Shown one piece after another: positions 1-10,100 of a DNA stretch of 64,000 bases. The notes beneath the pieces were generated by a model, which saw only the letters and a list, made by a program, of their open reading frames with translations, did no database searches and had not been told where the DNA came from. Numbering within the stretch: the first letter of the stretch is position 1; every line of letters begins with the position of its first letter. A program made the position numbers and the translations under genes. The stretch comes from UBA1672 sp050633505 (GTDB lineage Bacteria; Pseudomonadota; Alphaproteobacteria; Micavibrionales; Micavibrionaceae). The DNA is taken from assembly GCA_050633505.1 (NCBI GenBank), contig JBOEGQ010000003.1, forward strand, positions 22,544 through 86,543, read 5' to 3'.

Positions 1-974
1 GACCCATCCGGTGATAGGCGCTCTTGTCGCATAATACCAGTTTTCTTTGTAAGAGATATTATGATCATGCTGCCTTTACCTTGGTTGAGTGGCTCAACCA
101 CATAAGACTCTATAAGGGCGGATGATGTGATGTCTCTTTCATATTGCCCAGTCCATTTTGCTTCTGGTAGTTCAATGATAATAAGGTTTTCATCATTATC
201 CAGATCAATGCTGTATTTTGTCTTTTTATTCGTATCCAGCACAAGTCGCACTTTATCTGCATGTTCTCCTACACGCAGATTTTGGGCAATGACACCATCA
301 GAATATATATGGTTGCCATTTTTGTCCGGTGGAATTGTTTTTGATGTTGCCTTCTTCTTTGGTGGAGGCTTTGGGTTTATCGATGGTACAGAAGGCTGTT
401 TGGGATTTGCTTGAATGGGGTTTGGATCAAGTTGCTTGACTTGCAGCTCTGCCTCTTGTGCGTTTTGCTTGGCAAGCTCAACAGGCATGTTGTTTTGTTC
501 TGGTGGTGTCTCTTGTAATAAGACTTCCAATTCTTTTATCAGATGTTGAATATCTGATTCGACTGCGGATAAGCGGACGATGGATGGCTTATAAAGCTCA
601 AATTCCTTACGCAGATCAACGACGGCATTTTCAACTCTGTTGAAACGTTTTCCATTATCTCTGATTTTCTCAGAGAAGAGTGTGTCAACATTGACACCTT
701 TCATTGGTTTTAAAGCCGGTAGGCCATTGGGCATATAGTCTTGCCGTGTTTGTCCTGGCTTTAGTGGCTTTTGATCATAGGCAGGGGGGAGGGCAACCGG
801 TGTGCCAATTTTACTATTGGATGTGGTGTTTCCAGCAAGTTTTCCTGAGGTTTCTGTCGTATTTTGTTGATGTGTTTTCGTCTTTTCAAGGTTCAAAAGT
901 CCTGTAGGGCTACATGCGGTAAGCACGCCCATAAACACTGTAATATAAATACTCAACGCTATTTTTTTAAGCAT
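1..974 (-). CDS. AMIN-domain-like lipoprotein, 3' end cut by window edge
   Basis: The minus-strand frame stays open from an ATG at 974 to the window edge (324 codons seen). The N-terminus is a lipoprotein signal: a basic MLKK, a hydrophobic stretch and the lipobox LTAC with Cys21. A hydrophilic, partly helical region follows, then a Pro/Lys-rich linker (about residues 200-235). The last part seen reads as alternating beta strands (VRLVLD, NLIIIELP) like an AMIN domain, which in other proteins binds peptidoglycan or targets envelope machines. An in-frame ATG at 989 has GAGG three bases upstream, but the one at 974 gives the cleaner signal peptide. Open frames on the other strand here are antisense shadows. 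The C-terminal domain lies outside the window, so an amidase, a secretin-like protein or a stand-alone AMIN protein all remain possible. The 254 bases to the next gene hold nothing recognisable. Confidence 0.75.
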   Translation of the reverse strand, partial: MLKKIALSIYITVFMGVLTACSPTGLLNLEKTKTHQQNTTETSGKLAGNTTSNSKIGTPVALPPAYDQKPLKPGQTRQDYMPNGLPALKPMKGVNVDTLFSEKIRDNGKRFNRVENAVVDLRKEFELYKPSIVRLSAVESDIQHLIKELEVLLQETPPEQNNMPVELAKQNAQEAELQVKQLDPNPIQANPKQPSVPSINPKPPPKKKATSKTIPPDKNGNHIYSDGVIAQNLRVGEHADKVRLVLDTNKKTKYSIDLDNDENLIIIELPEAKWTGQYERDITSSALIESYVVEPLNQGKGSMIIISLTKKTGIMRQERLSPDG

Positions 975-1228
975 ACAGTAGAGAACCATAATCCTCAGAA
1001 CGAGGGTGAAAGAACTTGAAAAAGATACGCAGTAGAAAACACCAATTAAGATAATATCCTGAAAAGCCTATTACTTTCAATAGTGTGTTTGAAAATATTC
1101 AAAAGATTGTGGGTTGATTTAGATCTTAACTTATGATTCTTTTCTATAGTTGATTCGTTTTTGTGTTTTTTAGGCTTGCGGGTATATGAGCTTTTGTCTA
1201 ACATTTCCTCTCGGTCAAGAGGTGTGTG

Positions 1229-1699
1229 ATGGATTGTAAAAGAACGGGCGTATTCCAATTTTTTCTTTTTTGTATGGTGCTTTGCTATGCATCGACGGCG
1301 TTTTCTGCTGTTGTAGTTGTTCAGGCGTTAAGCTTTGGCAACTTTGTGTCAAAAAATAACGATGCCCAATACGACATTACAATCAATACAGATGGATCTT
1401 ATAGCTTTGATTCTGCTGGGTTTATATTGATAGATCCACCGCAAGAGGGGATCTATGACATTGATGGGCTGAATGTAAGTGCCGCGATTGTAAGTGTCAG
1501 TGTTACGCAAATAGTGCAATTGACGGGGGCGGGGAATGCTTTTCAAATGGTGGATTTCCAAGAAACACACCCTTCGATGACGGATGGATTGGGGCAGGCA
1601 CGTATTACGATAGGTGCGACTGCACGCACATCTGGTGCGGGCACAACATATAGGGATGCAAGATATTCAGGGACTGTTGAAATTGAGGTTAATTTCTAA
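1229..1699 (+). CDS. DUF4402-like exported pilin-subunit candidate
   Basis: This is a 156-residue protein with a signal peptide ending near AFSA. The mature part is beta-rich and ends in a strand of alternating hydrophobic residues (TVEIEVNF). That pattern fits subunits whose terminal strand is handled by a PapD-type chaperone. Short Gly/Ala/Thr-rich strands and the motif FGNFV resemble DUF4402 proteins and the second candidate at 2999-3592. The mature part has no cysteine, so the disulphide of classical type 1 pilins is absent. ATG 1229 is preferred over GTG 1226 because AGAGG lies six bases upstream. The chaperone gene follows 43 bp downstream in the same direction, so the two probably form one transcript. 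A role as a minor or tip subunit is inferred. Confidence 0.7.
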   Translation: MDCKRTGVFQFFLFCMVLCYASTAFSAVVVVQALSFGNFVSKNNDAQYDITINTDGSYSFDSAGFILIDPPQEGIYDIDGLNVSAAIVSVSVTQIVQLTGAGNAFQMVDFQETHPSMTDGLGQARITIGATARTSGAGTTYRDARYSGTVEIEVNF

Positions 1700-1742
1700 T
1701 ATGTTTCTTTTTTATTTCTTACCTTGAGAGGATTTTTGCGTA

Positions 1743-2567
1743 ATGAGACGTTATTTTGTACTGTTCTGGGCGTTTTTTGTTTTTGTTTCTGCCCTGTCTG
1801 TGCGTGTTGAAGTCGCGCAGGCCGATATCTTGATTACGCCGACTCGTGTTGTGTTCGGTGAGCGTGAGCGTTTTGCAAGTGTAACGTTGGTTAATGTTTC
1901 GAATGAGCGTAAAACGTATGAAATGGAGTGGAAGTTTTTTGAGATGCAGCCGGAGGGAACGGCTTATAAAGAGGTGGAAAAGCCCGTTACGGAGTTTAAT
2001 TTGGCGGAACACATTGATTTTTCTCCGCGTCGTGTAACTTTGGATCCGGGAGTTAAGCAGAGGGTGCGTTTTGCGTTGCGTCGTCCATCGGAAATTCCGG
2101 ATGGGGATTATCATGTTCACCTAAAGTTTCGGGTTGTGCCGGATTCTGAAGCCTTTGATGAAGGGGATCGAGAGTTCTATGCTGCGGTTCGGATTAATTT
2201 AAGTTATACGATTCCTATCATTTTACGATCGGGGGAAGTGTCTGTTGCGGCTTCTATCGGTGATTTATCTTTATTCCGGAATGAGAGTAACAATTTGCTG
2301 GTTGCAAATGTAGCGATTGATCGTGAAGGTGGGCCTTATGCGGTTTTGGGTGAAATTAGAATCTATCATGTTGATGAGGGTGGGCGTGAGACTCTTGTTG
2401 GTGAGGTGAGTAATGCCCATGTTTTCCCGGAAATTTCTCGTCGCGTCATAGGGGTGCAACTGACACGGGAGGTGCCTCCGACAGGGAGTTTGCGTGTTGT
2501 TCTTAGTCATAATAATCCGGGTGATGAGACCTTTGTTTATGCGGATAAAATATTCCCGCTACAGTAA
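1743..2567 (+). CDS. PapD-like periplasmic pilus chaperone
   Basis: This is a 274-residue protein with a signal peptide of about 27 residues (cleavage near VAQA). It then starts with a typical chaperone first strand, ILITPTRVVF, followed by a strand containing ASVTLVNVSN. The centre has LDPGVKQRVRFALRRP and DGDYHVHLKF, the pattern of the G1 and F1 region of pilus chaperones. The length fits two Ig-like domains. Such chaperones donate a strand to unfolded subunits in the periplasm and deliver them to an outer-membrane usher. The DUF4402-like gene upstream and the usher-like gene at 3968 supply the expected partners. A strong intrinsic terminator follows, so the pilin-chaperone transcript ends before the opposing pilin gene. 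The family call is firm. The exact subfamily is not determined. Confidence 0.85.
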   Translation: MRRYFVLFWAFFVFVSALSVRVEVAQADILITPTRVVFGERERFASVTLVNVSNERKTYEMEWKFFEMQPEGTAYKEVEKPVTEFNLAEHIDFSPRRVTLDPGVKQRVRFALRRPSEIPDGDYHVHLKFRVVPDSEAFDEGDREFYAAVRINLSYTIPIILRSGEVSVAASIGDLSLFRNESNNLLVANVAIDREGGPYAVLGEIRIYHVDEGGRETLVGEVSNAHVFPEISRRVIGVQLTREVPPTGSLRVVLSHNNPGDETFVYADKIFPLQ

Positions 2568-2591
2568 GGTGTATCTGGTTGAGTGTGATAG

Positions 2592-2618
2592 AGGGGCTGT
2601 TATAGCCCCTTTTTTTTT
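2592..2618 (+). terminator. Intrinsic terminator after chaperone gene
   Basis: The stem AGGGGCT / AGCCCCT with a five-base loop is followed directly by a run of nine T. It lies 25 bp past the chaperone stop. Confidence 0.85.
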
Positions 2619-2935
2619 GTGGTGGGGCTATCGGGTGCTTATAGTTCTGGATAAGAGCCGCTGTTGGGCTTTTTTTGTGTAGTGATCAAAAAGAGAGGGT
2701 TTTGATCTGAAATTGTACCAAGCAAGTGCGGGGGTGGGTAGTTGCCCCGAAGCATGTGTGGCATGTTAGTGCCAGCCTATTTGGTATTCAGATAAGTTGG
2801 AATAATTATAGTGGGAATATTGTGGTGTTTTTTAGAGTCTGTATAAGTATTAGAGTTTCATCAATTTCGTGGGGGACGGGGTATTCTAAATGGATTCGTT
2901 TATATGCTTCTAAAAGAATATCGGGAGAAGAAATT
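2619..2935. other. Intergenic stretch without a supported gene
   Basis: These 317 bases separate two convergent transcripts. They contain a possible 70-codon frame (2726-2938) with a GTG start, no ribosome binding site and an unconvincing composition. I see no RNA gene or repeat here. Confidence 0.5.
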
Positions 2936-2965
2936 TAAATAAAAAGGCGCCTGTAAAAGGCGCCT
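2936..2965 (-). terminator. Intrinsic terminator of the minus-strand pilin gene
   Basis: Read on the minus strand, the stem AGGCGCC / GGCGCCT with a TTTTACA-type loop is followed by TTTTTATTT. It lies about 35 bp past the stop of the gene at 2999-3592. Confidence 0.8.
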
Positions 2966-2998
2966 ACTTAAATTTACTCTCTAATAGAAAAGTGAGTA

Positions 2999-3592
2999 TT
3001 AGTATGAGAATGTCACATCAAATGGGAATGTGTGTGTACCATCTGTTGGGTTGTCTGATGCTGTTATAACACCGTAGAAGCGAACTTCCTGATCAACACC
3101 ACCTGTTGTTGTTGTTACGGTACCCGTACCAGCATCTGCAATTGTTGCAGCAACATCAGCATTTGTTTCGAATGTTACACTTGTCAATGTCAACTCACCA
3201 CCAGATGCGAAGGCACCTGTACCTGTACCATCAGCTCGTGTCATTGTCAGCGCAGCTGGAGCAGGGGTTTGGACGTTAACCGAACCAACACCGACACCTG
3301 CGGTGATTTCGACAACCTGTGTTCCTGTTTCATCTACACTGCCTGCTGTAACAGCGCCAGCGCTATCCATTGTTAATGTGATACCATCGCCAGAACCGCC
3401 AACTGTTTCCGCAGTGACCATTTGGATAAGAAATGTACCGAAGTCAATGTCGTTACCAGCTGTTGCTGTAATTGCGCTAGACGTGTCAAGTGTTGCTGTT
3501 ACGGTTGTTTGTGCGATTGCGTTTGTCATCGTTGCCGCACCAAATGCGACAAGGCCTGTAAATGCCAAAAGTCTCAGGGTATTGCGTTTCAT
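2999..3592 (-). CDS. DUF4402 family exported protein, probable major pilin
   Basis: This is a 197-residue protein with a signal peptide ending in TNAIAQ. The mature region is rich in Thr, Ala, Gly and Val, lacks cysteine, and carries the family-like opening ITATAGNDIDFGTF. It closes with FPFDVTFSY, an alternating strand ending in an aromatic residue as in chaperone-usher subunits. AGGAG lies a good distance upstream of the ATG. The gene has its own leader and a strong terminator and faces the chaperone and usher genes. That arrangement would allow separate high expression, as expected of a main structural subunit; this role is inferred. The composition, with repeated GTGT and TTT runs, is typical of surface filament proteins. 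Confidence 0.8.
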   Translation of the reverse strand: MKRNTLRLLAFTGLVAFGAATMTNAIAQTTVTATLDTSSAITATAGNDIDFGTFLIQMVTAETVGGSGDGITLTMDSAGAVTAGSVDETGTQVVEITAGVGVGSVNVQTPAPAALTMTRADGTGTGAFASGGELTLTSVTFETNADVAATIADAGTGTVTTTTGGVDQEVRFYGVITASDNPTDGTHTFPFDVTFSY

Positions 3593-3967
3593 TAGGTTTC
3601 TCCTTCTTTTCCCTAGATTTGAACTACTGTTACTCAGTAATTATGTAAGAATCACGTTTCTTACAGACACTATCTTACATTACATGGCAATGTTCAACAG
3701 TGTTAAAAAAAATAAAAAACGTTTACGCAGTGGTATTTAAGAAATACATCCTTCCTACTGATATCACACTAAAAAAGTTAAATCATTATTAATGTCACGT
3801 TTTTTTGTAAAAAAGGTGTGGTTAATTTGGAACACATCGAAATGCGCAAGCCATTTTTATCATTAAGTATTTGTTATTGTCAAGTGACTGTGTTTTACTG
3901 TCACCAGTCGTTCTAGAGTTTTATTCACAGTTTTATACATTATTTACACACAGAGGCGTGGCGCAGT
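3593..3967. other. AT-rich divergent intergenic region between pilin and usher genes
   Basis: These 375 bases lie between two diverging genes and must hold both promoters. They are very AT-rich with A and T runs. The only clear structure is the set of TGTAAGA repeats listed separately. No coding frame with a ribosome binding site was found. Confidence 0.6.
3644..3679. promoter_or_regulatory. Inverted repeat plus third half-site in the pilin leader
   Basis: TGTAAGAA (3644-3651) and TTCTTACA (3658-3665) form a perfect 8-bp inverted repeat with a 6-bp spacer. A further TCTTACA lies at 3673-3679, fourteen bases after the matching half-site. The site is 50-90 bp upstream of the minus-strand pilin ATG. 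It could bind a dimeric regulator or fold as a hairpin in the leader RNA. The sequence does not decide between these. Confidence 0.5.
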
Positions 3968-6900
3968 ATGTTTGTGCACAGAGCTTTACATTCCATTTGT
4001 ATTACATGCCTTTTTCTGGGGTGTTTTATTTCTGTTGTACCTACATATGCGCAAGAATCTGATGATGTGCGGCGTAAGAAGTTATTTTTCGCGCGGGTCT
4101 TTGTCGGTAAAATGAAAAGCGGTTTTAATGAAGTAGATCATCAATTGCAAAAGATGGGGGGCGGATTGCGTGAGTCGATGTTGCCCGATGGGGAAGTTCT
4201 TTTGTTACAGCCTGTATTTGGGCGAAATATATACGTTGATAATGTTATTACGGCGCGTATTCATAATAAAAAAGCTCTTTTGTCTTTGCGGGATTTTGCC
4301 GATTCTTTACGTTTGGCAATTGAGGTGGATGTTGAAAGTGGAGAGGCGCAAGGGTGGTATATACGTGAGAGCAAGACGTTCAATTTAAACTTTTCTAAAA
4401 AAGCTGTGGCAACAGATAACGGAGAATTTGTGTTATCAAATGATGTGTTGTTGCAGGAGGGGGATATATGGGTTCCTGTTGCTGAAATTATGCTTTGGCT
4501 GGGGATTGAGCTGAATGCTTCATTATCCGAGCAGGAATTAAAAATTGAAAGCCCTATCTCTTTTCCGTTGGAAGCGGAGTTATTGCGTCGTAAGAAGAAA
4601 TCTGGCATCGCCAGGATTGAAGATCCCGTATTGCCGTTAACTGATGAAGGTGATTATAAAGCATACGGTGTTCCTATTGTTGATGTGTCCACGGATATGT
4701 CATACCGCAAAAACGGAGATCAGAGTGATGCTGTTAAAAACTATAGTGCGCTGGTTAGAACATCTGGTGATGTTGCATATGGTACTGTTACAACGCAATC
4801 CAGATGGGATAATCGTAATCAGTTGTCATCGGTTCAGGCCACATATAAACGTGAATCCGTAGAGCCGGATTTACTGGGGCCTTTGAATGCGCGGCGGTTT
4901 GAAGCCGGAGATATAACAACGGTTAATGTGCCGTTTGGGCGTTCAGGTAAGCAAGACCTTGGTGTAAGAGTAACAAACTCAGATCCTTTACGGGCGCAGG
5001 CTCGTCCGAATACCGGTATATCAGGTAATGCAATTCCCGGGTGGGATGTTGAATTGTACCGTAATGGTCAGTATATCGCGTTTCAGCAGGTTGATGATGA
5101 AGGCTTTTATCAGTTTACAGATGTTGACTTATTCCAATCTGATAATAATTTTCGCTTGGTTTTCTATGGGCCGCAGGGAGAGCGTCATGAGGAGGATGTC
5201 TTTATTCCTGTTGATAATCAGACCTTGTCGCGGGGAAGCGGTACTTACGATGTGTCGGTTAGTTTGAATGAGAAGACAACTTATTCTACCGGTTCTTCAT
5301 CTGATATTGATGAGGGAAGCTTGGATATAGCTGCTTTGTATGAAAAGCCTATAGGGGCGAGTACAGCGATTATCGGTGTGCAGAGTTATGAAGAGAATGA
5401 AAACCGTATTACGATTGGAAATCTGGGCATATCAACTGTTGTAAAAGAATTCTTGCTTAATGGTGATGTTGCGATGGACGATGATGGTGATATTGCGGCC
5501 GAATTATCTGCGCGTCATGATTTTGGGCGCCACCAATTTAGTAACACCTTATCATGGGATGGGAAGGGATTTGATACCGGGAACGGAAATGCTGATATCG
5601 ATGATGAAACCGGTGTTCTGGGGTATAATGTGCGGCTTAATGGGCCCATGGATTTAGGGCTGCAACGTGATGTGAATTATAGTTTGTCCGGTGAATATGT
5701 TTTGGATACTGACAATGAGGATTTATTGACGGCACGTGCTGGTTTGAATACGGGGGTTTCTTATTTCACATTTAATGGGCAACTAAGTCATCGATCCGGT
5801 AGAAGTATAGATAATGAGCTAAATGGTTTTCTGGGGGTAACCGGAACATATGGTAAAAATCGTTTACGTTTGAATACGGATTATCAAATTGTACCGGAAC
5901 AAGAGTTGAATAGTGTTACGGCATCTTACAGACATCGTTTTTCTAATAAGATGGAATTTGAACTGCAGGCACAGAAAAACCAAGGAGACAACCGAACGGA
6001 TTATTCCGCACGACTTGATTGGCAGGCAGGCTTTGCGCGTATTTCCCCGCGTATCACCTATAATTCTGAGGATGATTTCTTTGCCGGGTTGAGTACGCGT
6101 TTTGGTTTGTTGCGTGATCCTTCCACAGGTGATGTTGAATTCCTTGATAGAAATGTCACGAATGTTGGGGCTCTTAGTGTCTTTGTCTATCTTGATAAAA
6201 ACGGTAATGGTTTGTATGACGGGGATGATGAGCCTTTGCCCGATATTGTTGTAAGTACCCCGCAGAATAGCCGTCGTGGAACGACAGGTGAAGATGGTGT
6301 AGCGTTATTCACGCGTATGACCCGCTTGCGCGTCACGGATGTTTATATTGATTCAGACTCATTGCCTGACCCTTTATGGGTTCCTGGATTTGATGGGGTA
6401 TCTATTGTCCCACGCGAAGGGTACGTGGCGCAGGTCGAATTCCCGATTCATATGGCAGGTGAGATTGATGGTATTGTTTATGCAAGGCCAGCCTCTATTC
6501 ATGAAGATCAGCGTCCTGAAGGGTATGTTGAGCCAAAACCGATTTATATGCGTAATGTGGCGTTACACCTTTATAATCGAGAAGGGGAAATCGAACAGAC
6601 CGTAACGACGGATACTGGTGGTTTTTATTATTTCACGCAAGTTCCTCCGGGACGTTATTTCCTTGTCGTTGATGAAACCAGCGCGAAAAAGAAAAGGCTT
6701 GTACGCCCGGTGCCTGAACCAATTGAGGTCGGGTATGAGGGGACGATTATTTACGGTAACAATATATTCATGGAGCCGGGGAAGGTCGATGTTCCGGGAG
6801 AGTTTGTACCTGATCTGGACGAGTATAAGAGCAGGCATCCACATATTGATTTCTCAGAGAAATATGATCTTGTTTTGAACCTTGGGGAATATAATTCTCG

Positions 6901-7171
6901 TCTTTTAATGTCATTGGTTTGGTATAAGCTGCAATCGCGATACCATGCGATTATAGGTGGGGCGGATTTATTTGTTACGCCTGCGAAGAGTTATCCTGAT
7001 GTTAAAACTGGAAAGCATGTCTTGCGTGTTGGGCTTGAAGATCAGGCGTTGGATCAGGCGTATAATCGTTGCCGTGCGCTTATCGCGCGGGATCAAGCCT
7101 GTAAGGTAGAGATCTACCCATCCTTTATGAAACGTGCAAGTGCACAGGACGATGCCGCAAGTAAGTTATAG
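3968..7171 (+). CDS. Usher-like outer-membrane pilus assembly protein with Ig-like and SPOR-like modules
   Basis: This is a 1067-residue protein with a signal peptide cleaved near residue 29 (TYAQ). Residues about 30-200 form a periplasmic domain. Residues about 230-730 carry usher signatures: GDITTVNVPFGRSG, GWDVELYRNGQ, and long alternating strands consistent with a large beta barrel. Residues about 731-785 contain LDKNGNGLYDGDDEPLP, an SdrD-B-type Ig fold with a calcium-binding look. Residues about 860-905 (GGFYYFTQVPPGRY) match a CnaB/carboxypeptidase-regulatory-like fold. The C-terminus (about 990-1055, VLRVGLEDQ ... CRALIARDQACKV) resembles a SPOR domain, a peptidoglycan-binding module. 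An usher secretes and polymerises subunits across the outer membrane. Classical ushers are about 800-850 residues and end in two plug-type domains, so this architecture differs. AGAGG lies upstream of the ATG. The SPOR assignment is the least certain. Confidence 0.8.
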   Translation: MFVHRALHSICITCLFLGCFISVVPTYAQESDDVRRKKLFFARVFVGKMKSGFNEVDHQLQKMGGGLRESMLPDGEVLLLQPVFGRNIYVDNVITARIHNKKALLSLRDFADSLRLAIEVDVESGEAQGWYIRESKTFNLNFSKKAVATDNGEFVLSNDVLLQEGDIWVPVAEIMLWLGIELNASLSEQELKIESPISFPLEAELLRRKKKSGIARIEDPVLPLTDEGDYKAYGVPIVDVSTDMSYRKNGDQSDAVKNYSALVRTSGDVAYGTVTTQSRWDNRNQLSSVQATYKRESVEPDLLGPLNARRFEAGDITTVNVPFGRSGKQDLGVRVTNSDPLRAQARPNTGISGNAIPGWDVELYRNGQYIAFQQVDDEGFYQFTDVDLFQSDNNFRLVFYGPQGERHEEDVFIPVDNQTLSRGSGTYDVSVSLNEKTTYSTGSSSDIDEGSLDIAALYEKPIGASTAIIGVQSYEENENRITIGNLGISTVVKEFLLNGDVAMDDDGDIAAELSARHDFGRHQFSNTLSWDGKGFDTGNGNADIDDETGVLGYNVRLNGPMDLGLQRDVNYSLSGEYVLDTDNEDLLTARAGLNTGVSYFTFNGQLSHRSGRSIDNELNGFLGVTGTYGKNRLRLNTDYQIVPEQELNSVTASYRHRFSNKMEFELQAQKNQGDNRTDYSARLDWQAGFARISPRITYNSEDDFFAGLSTRFGLLRDPSTGDVEFLDRNVTNVGALSVFVYLDKNGNGLYDGDDEPLPDIVVSTPQNSRRGTTGEDGVALFTRMTRLRVTDVYIDSDSLPDPLWVPGFDGVSIVPREGYVAQVEFPIHMAGEIDGIVYARPASIHEDQRPEGYVEPKPIYMRNVALHLYNREGEIEQTVTTDTGGFYYFTQVPPGRYFLVVDETSAKKKRLVRPVPEPIEVGYEGTIIYGNNIFMEPGKVDVPGEFVPDLDEYKSRHPHIDFSEKYDLVLNLGEYNSRLLMSLVWYKLQSRYHAIIGGADLFVTPAKSYPDVKTGKHVLRVGLEDQALDQAYNRCRALIARDQACKVEIYPSFMKRASAQDDAASKL

Positions 7172-7176
7172 TCGCT

Positions 7177-10100
7177 TTATGATGGTTCGTTGATGCCTTC
7201 TTTGGCTTCTGCCTCGGCTAACTCACAGTCTTCCGGCAGAGCGTTCCCTTTTTCCTGATAGAATACAAAAGCAATTGGTACTTCGTGTGTTGGTGATTCT
7301 CGGTCAAATTCATCTTCCGGTACTTCACATTTTCCGCAGGCAATACAGATCTTTGACATTTCTTCTATATTGTCCGGTGTTATAGAGATGTGTGCGGCAT
7401 CCTTTTCATCAACCATTTGCAGGTCACGTTGCGCCTGTTCGACGCGGTGTGCCAGGTCTTTATCCATTAATGATTTCAGTTTGACATAGGCAGATGATGC
7501 CATGCCTTTGTTCTCCATACCTTTTAAAACCAGATTGTTGTCCAGATCTCTTATCATTTCCTTGGTTAGCTCATAAGATGGTTGGATAAGCATTCTGTGT
7601 TTTAGGAATAGGGCGGTTGCCGTTACAATCGCGGCTCCACCAAGCATCCCGTGTGCGACAAATATATCATCGGGGGCGTTGATCAGGCCAAATGTCGCAA
7701 CATTCATTTGAACACCTTGTAGATACCCGGCTGTTTGGTATATTGGATTGAGGAGCTCCGCACCTGTGTTTGTGGTACTGAGTGCGGCAAGGCCAATTTG
7801 CGCTGCGCCTAGCCCTAATAAACCTTTTGTTTTGTTCGGTACGGCGTAATCCAGTCCGCGATGCATAGATTGCGCTGTCTTAACGGCGCCACCCCAGATA
7901 TAGCTTTTACCGATTTTGAGGGTTTCTTGCGCCTTTTCACTGAAATTCATAAGGTCATGTGTGGCGTGTGTGACCGTGTTACGTTCGTGCATCGGGAGGT
8001 AATCAGGGGAACGTTTTGTTACGTGCTGTTCTCTATATTCGTCTCGTTGTTCTACGCGTCCTTGTGTGCTGTGCTCTATCTTTCCTTTATGGTCTAGATC
8101 CCGTTGTCTACGAGCACTGATGTTTGCGTTGTAAACTAGACTATAGATGTCACTGCTGCCCATGATATGGCTTTGTGCTGCCATAATGCTGTTTAAATCT
8201 TTATTGATGTGCGTTTTGAATTCTTTAAGAGATAGCTCATCATTCTGGAAGCGAAGCAGGGCGTCTTTAAATCGTTCTACTTTATTGTGAACGATTGTGT
8301 GATAGAGGCTGTCTTCTTCACCAAGGTGGCGCATGGTTATGTTCATTGCATCGTCAAAGTGGTCGAGGGCTTCTATCGTTGGGGTAAGGTTATGTGCCGC
8401 AATGTGGAATTCAGGTTTTGCCTTTGGTGCTTTACTTCCCAAGCTGTGTACAGCACTGGCTGCGCGGTCAAATAATTTGGAAACCGGATTACGCGGGTAA
8501 TGGATTTCACGGACATCTTCCGGTAGGTTCTGAATGATGTCTTCTTGTAAAGACGCGGCTTGAAGGGCGCTTTGATATACATCGTCACCAGAGGAATAAT
8601 GGGGTGTTGTATTGTTCTGTGTTTCGTTTAGGTGATCTGTAATTGCACGTGCATTTGTGCCTATAACCCCTTTTAAGGTGCTAAGTTGCTTATACTGTAA
8701 AAGTTTTTGGGTTGGGGCAATACCCGCAATTGTGGCCATGGTTAGAGGAAGGGCAAAGCCTTTTTCCGACTCTGCCAAAATAATGGCAGATTGTGTCAGT
8801 AAATCCATGGCCATATTGGCGGATTGCATATTACCGGCATTAAATTCATTGATGACTGTTTTGACTTGCTCGTCCAAAGCAATTGTCCCAATCAACGCAA
8901 GTGGTATTTGTGGCTTATCAACCGCCAAAGCCCATGTCGAATTAAAGAAATCGTTGAATGAGCCAAATACTTGCTTACTGCTTTCCTTCGGACCGTATTT
9001 TAAGGTGTTGGTTCCCAGGGAGCCGATCAAAGGATAGTGTCCTGCGGTAGATTGCAGAACGTTGAATTTTGCAATAGATGTACCTGAATCTGTGACACCT
9101 GCGGCAAGCCCTTTGAAATATTCGGAAGTTTCTTCTGTGCTTAAGCCATAGTGATTGGAGACAGCCTGTAACAGAGTCTCTTCAATATTTGCGAATGTCT
9201 GAGATGTTCCCGATATCCCTGAGTTCAGGCAATGTTGATACGTCATAGGGCCGATTTTATGGATATGCGGTTTACATGCGGTTGGATCTGTTGATGTGAC
9301 AGAAGCAAATGGATCGGTGTCGAGGTATCTTTCTGTGCTTGGTACGTCATCCAATGAAAATGAATCGTTCTCTAATTGTGCAAGGATATCTTCAATGGAT
9401 TGCGTGTCCATGTCTTCAGTAACTGTTGCATCTTGTACGGCCTCGGCAACGATATCCACGTTTTGCGGGTCACCACCCATTTGCGTGTAATAATGGTATG
9501 CAAGGACAAAGGATGAAAAGACAACAAATGAATCAACGGATTTGAAAGGTGTTTTGACAATATCCATTGTGAAATCAATCGTATTGTCGACGAAGTCTTT
9601 GGCGACTCGTACAATACCGTCATCTCCGATCCCTAAGGAGCGCTCAACCACGTCAAGGATCGCTTGGCGATCTTCGCTGATTTGGTCTCGGTTTAATGTT
9701 GCCTTGCTTGTTGAACTGGTGCCCAATATTTCTTCAAGCTGTGCAAAGCTTTCTATGGCGTTTTCTTTTTCGTCTTTTGACATGTTGCGCATCTTTTTTA
9801 CGGCGCGCTGCAATACGTTTGCCAGTTCTTTCTCAAATGAAATAAGTTCAATGAAATCCGGATTGGCAAGGATGGCATCGATGTGCATTTGCGATAATTC
9901 ATCATTCCCTTGGTAATGTGTAATAACATCACTTAAGACGTTCATATCTTTTTGCAGATCTTGCAGCGGTGTTTCCTTGCGTTCCATCACCTTGTAATGT
10001 TTGCGTCGTTTTTCCAAAACGTCATGTTGAAGAATAGGGGTGAGGGCGCTTGTCGCGGCCCATTTTAATTGGCTTAATTTATCTTGTGCATGATCCTTTA

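Noticed and set aside
127..907. Three plus-strand open frames over the left edge
   Set aside because: They lie antisense to the minus-strand lipoprotein frame, which has a lipobox and domain-like sequence; none has a ribosome binding site.
2726..2938. 70-codon plus-strand frame in the intergenic region
   Set aside because: GTG start without ribosome binding site, no signal, no recognisable domain, and it runs into the terminator of the opposing pilin gene.
7336..7360. CIACGKC as a ferredoxin 4Fe-4S site
   Set aside because: Only one CxxCxxC cluster is present, with no fourth Cys-Pro and no second cluster, so a ferredoxin domain is not supported.
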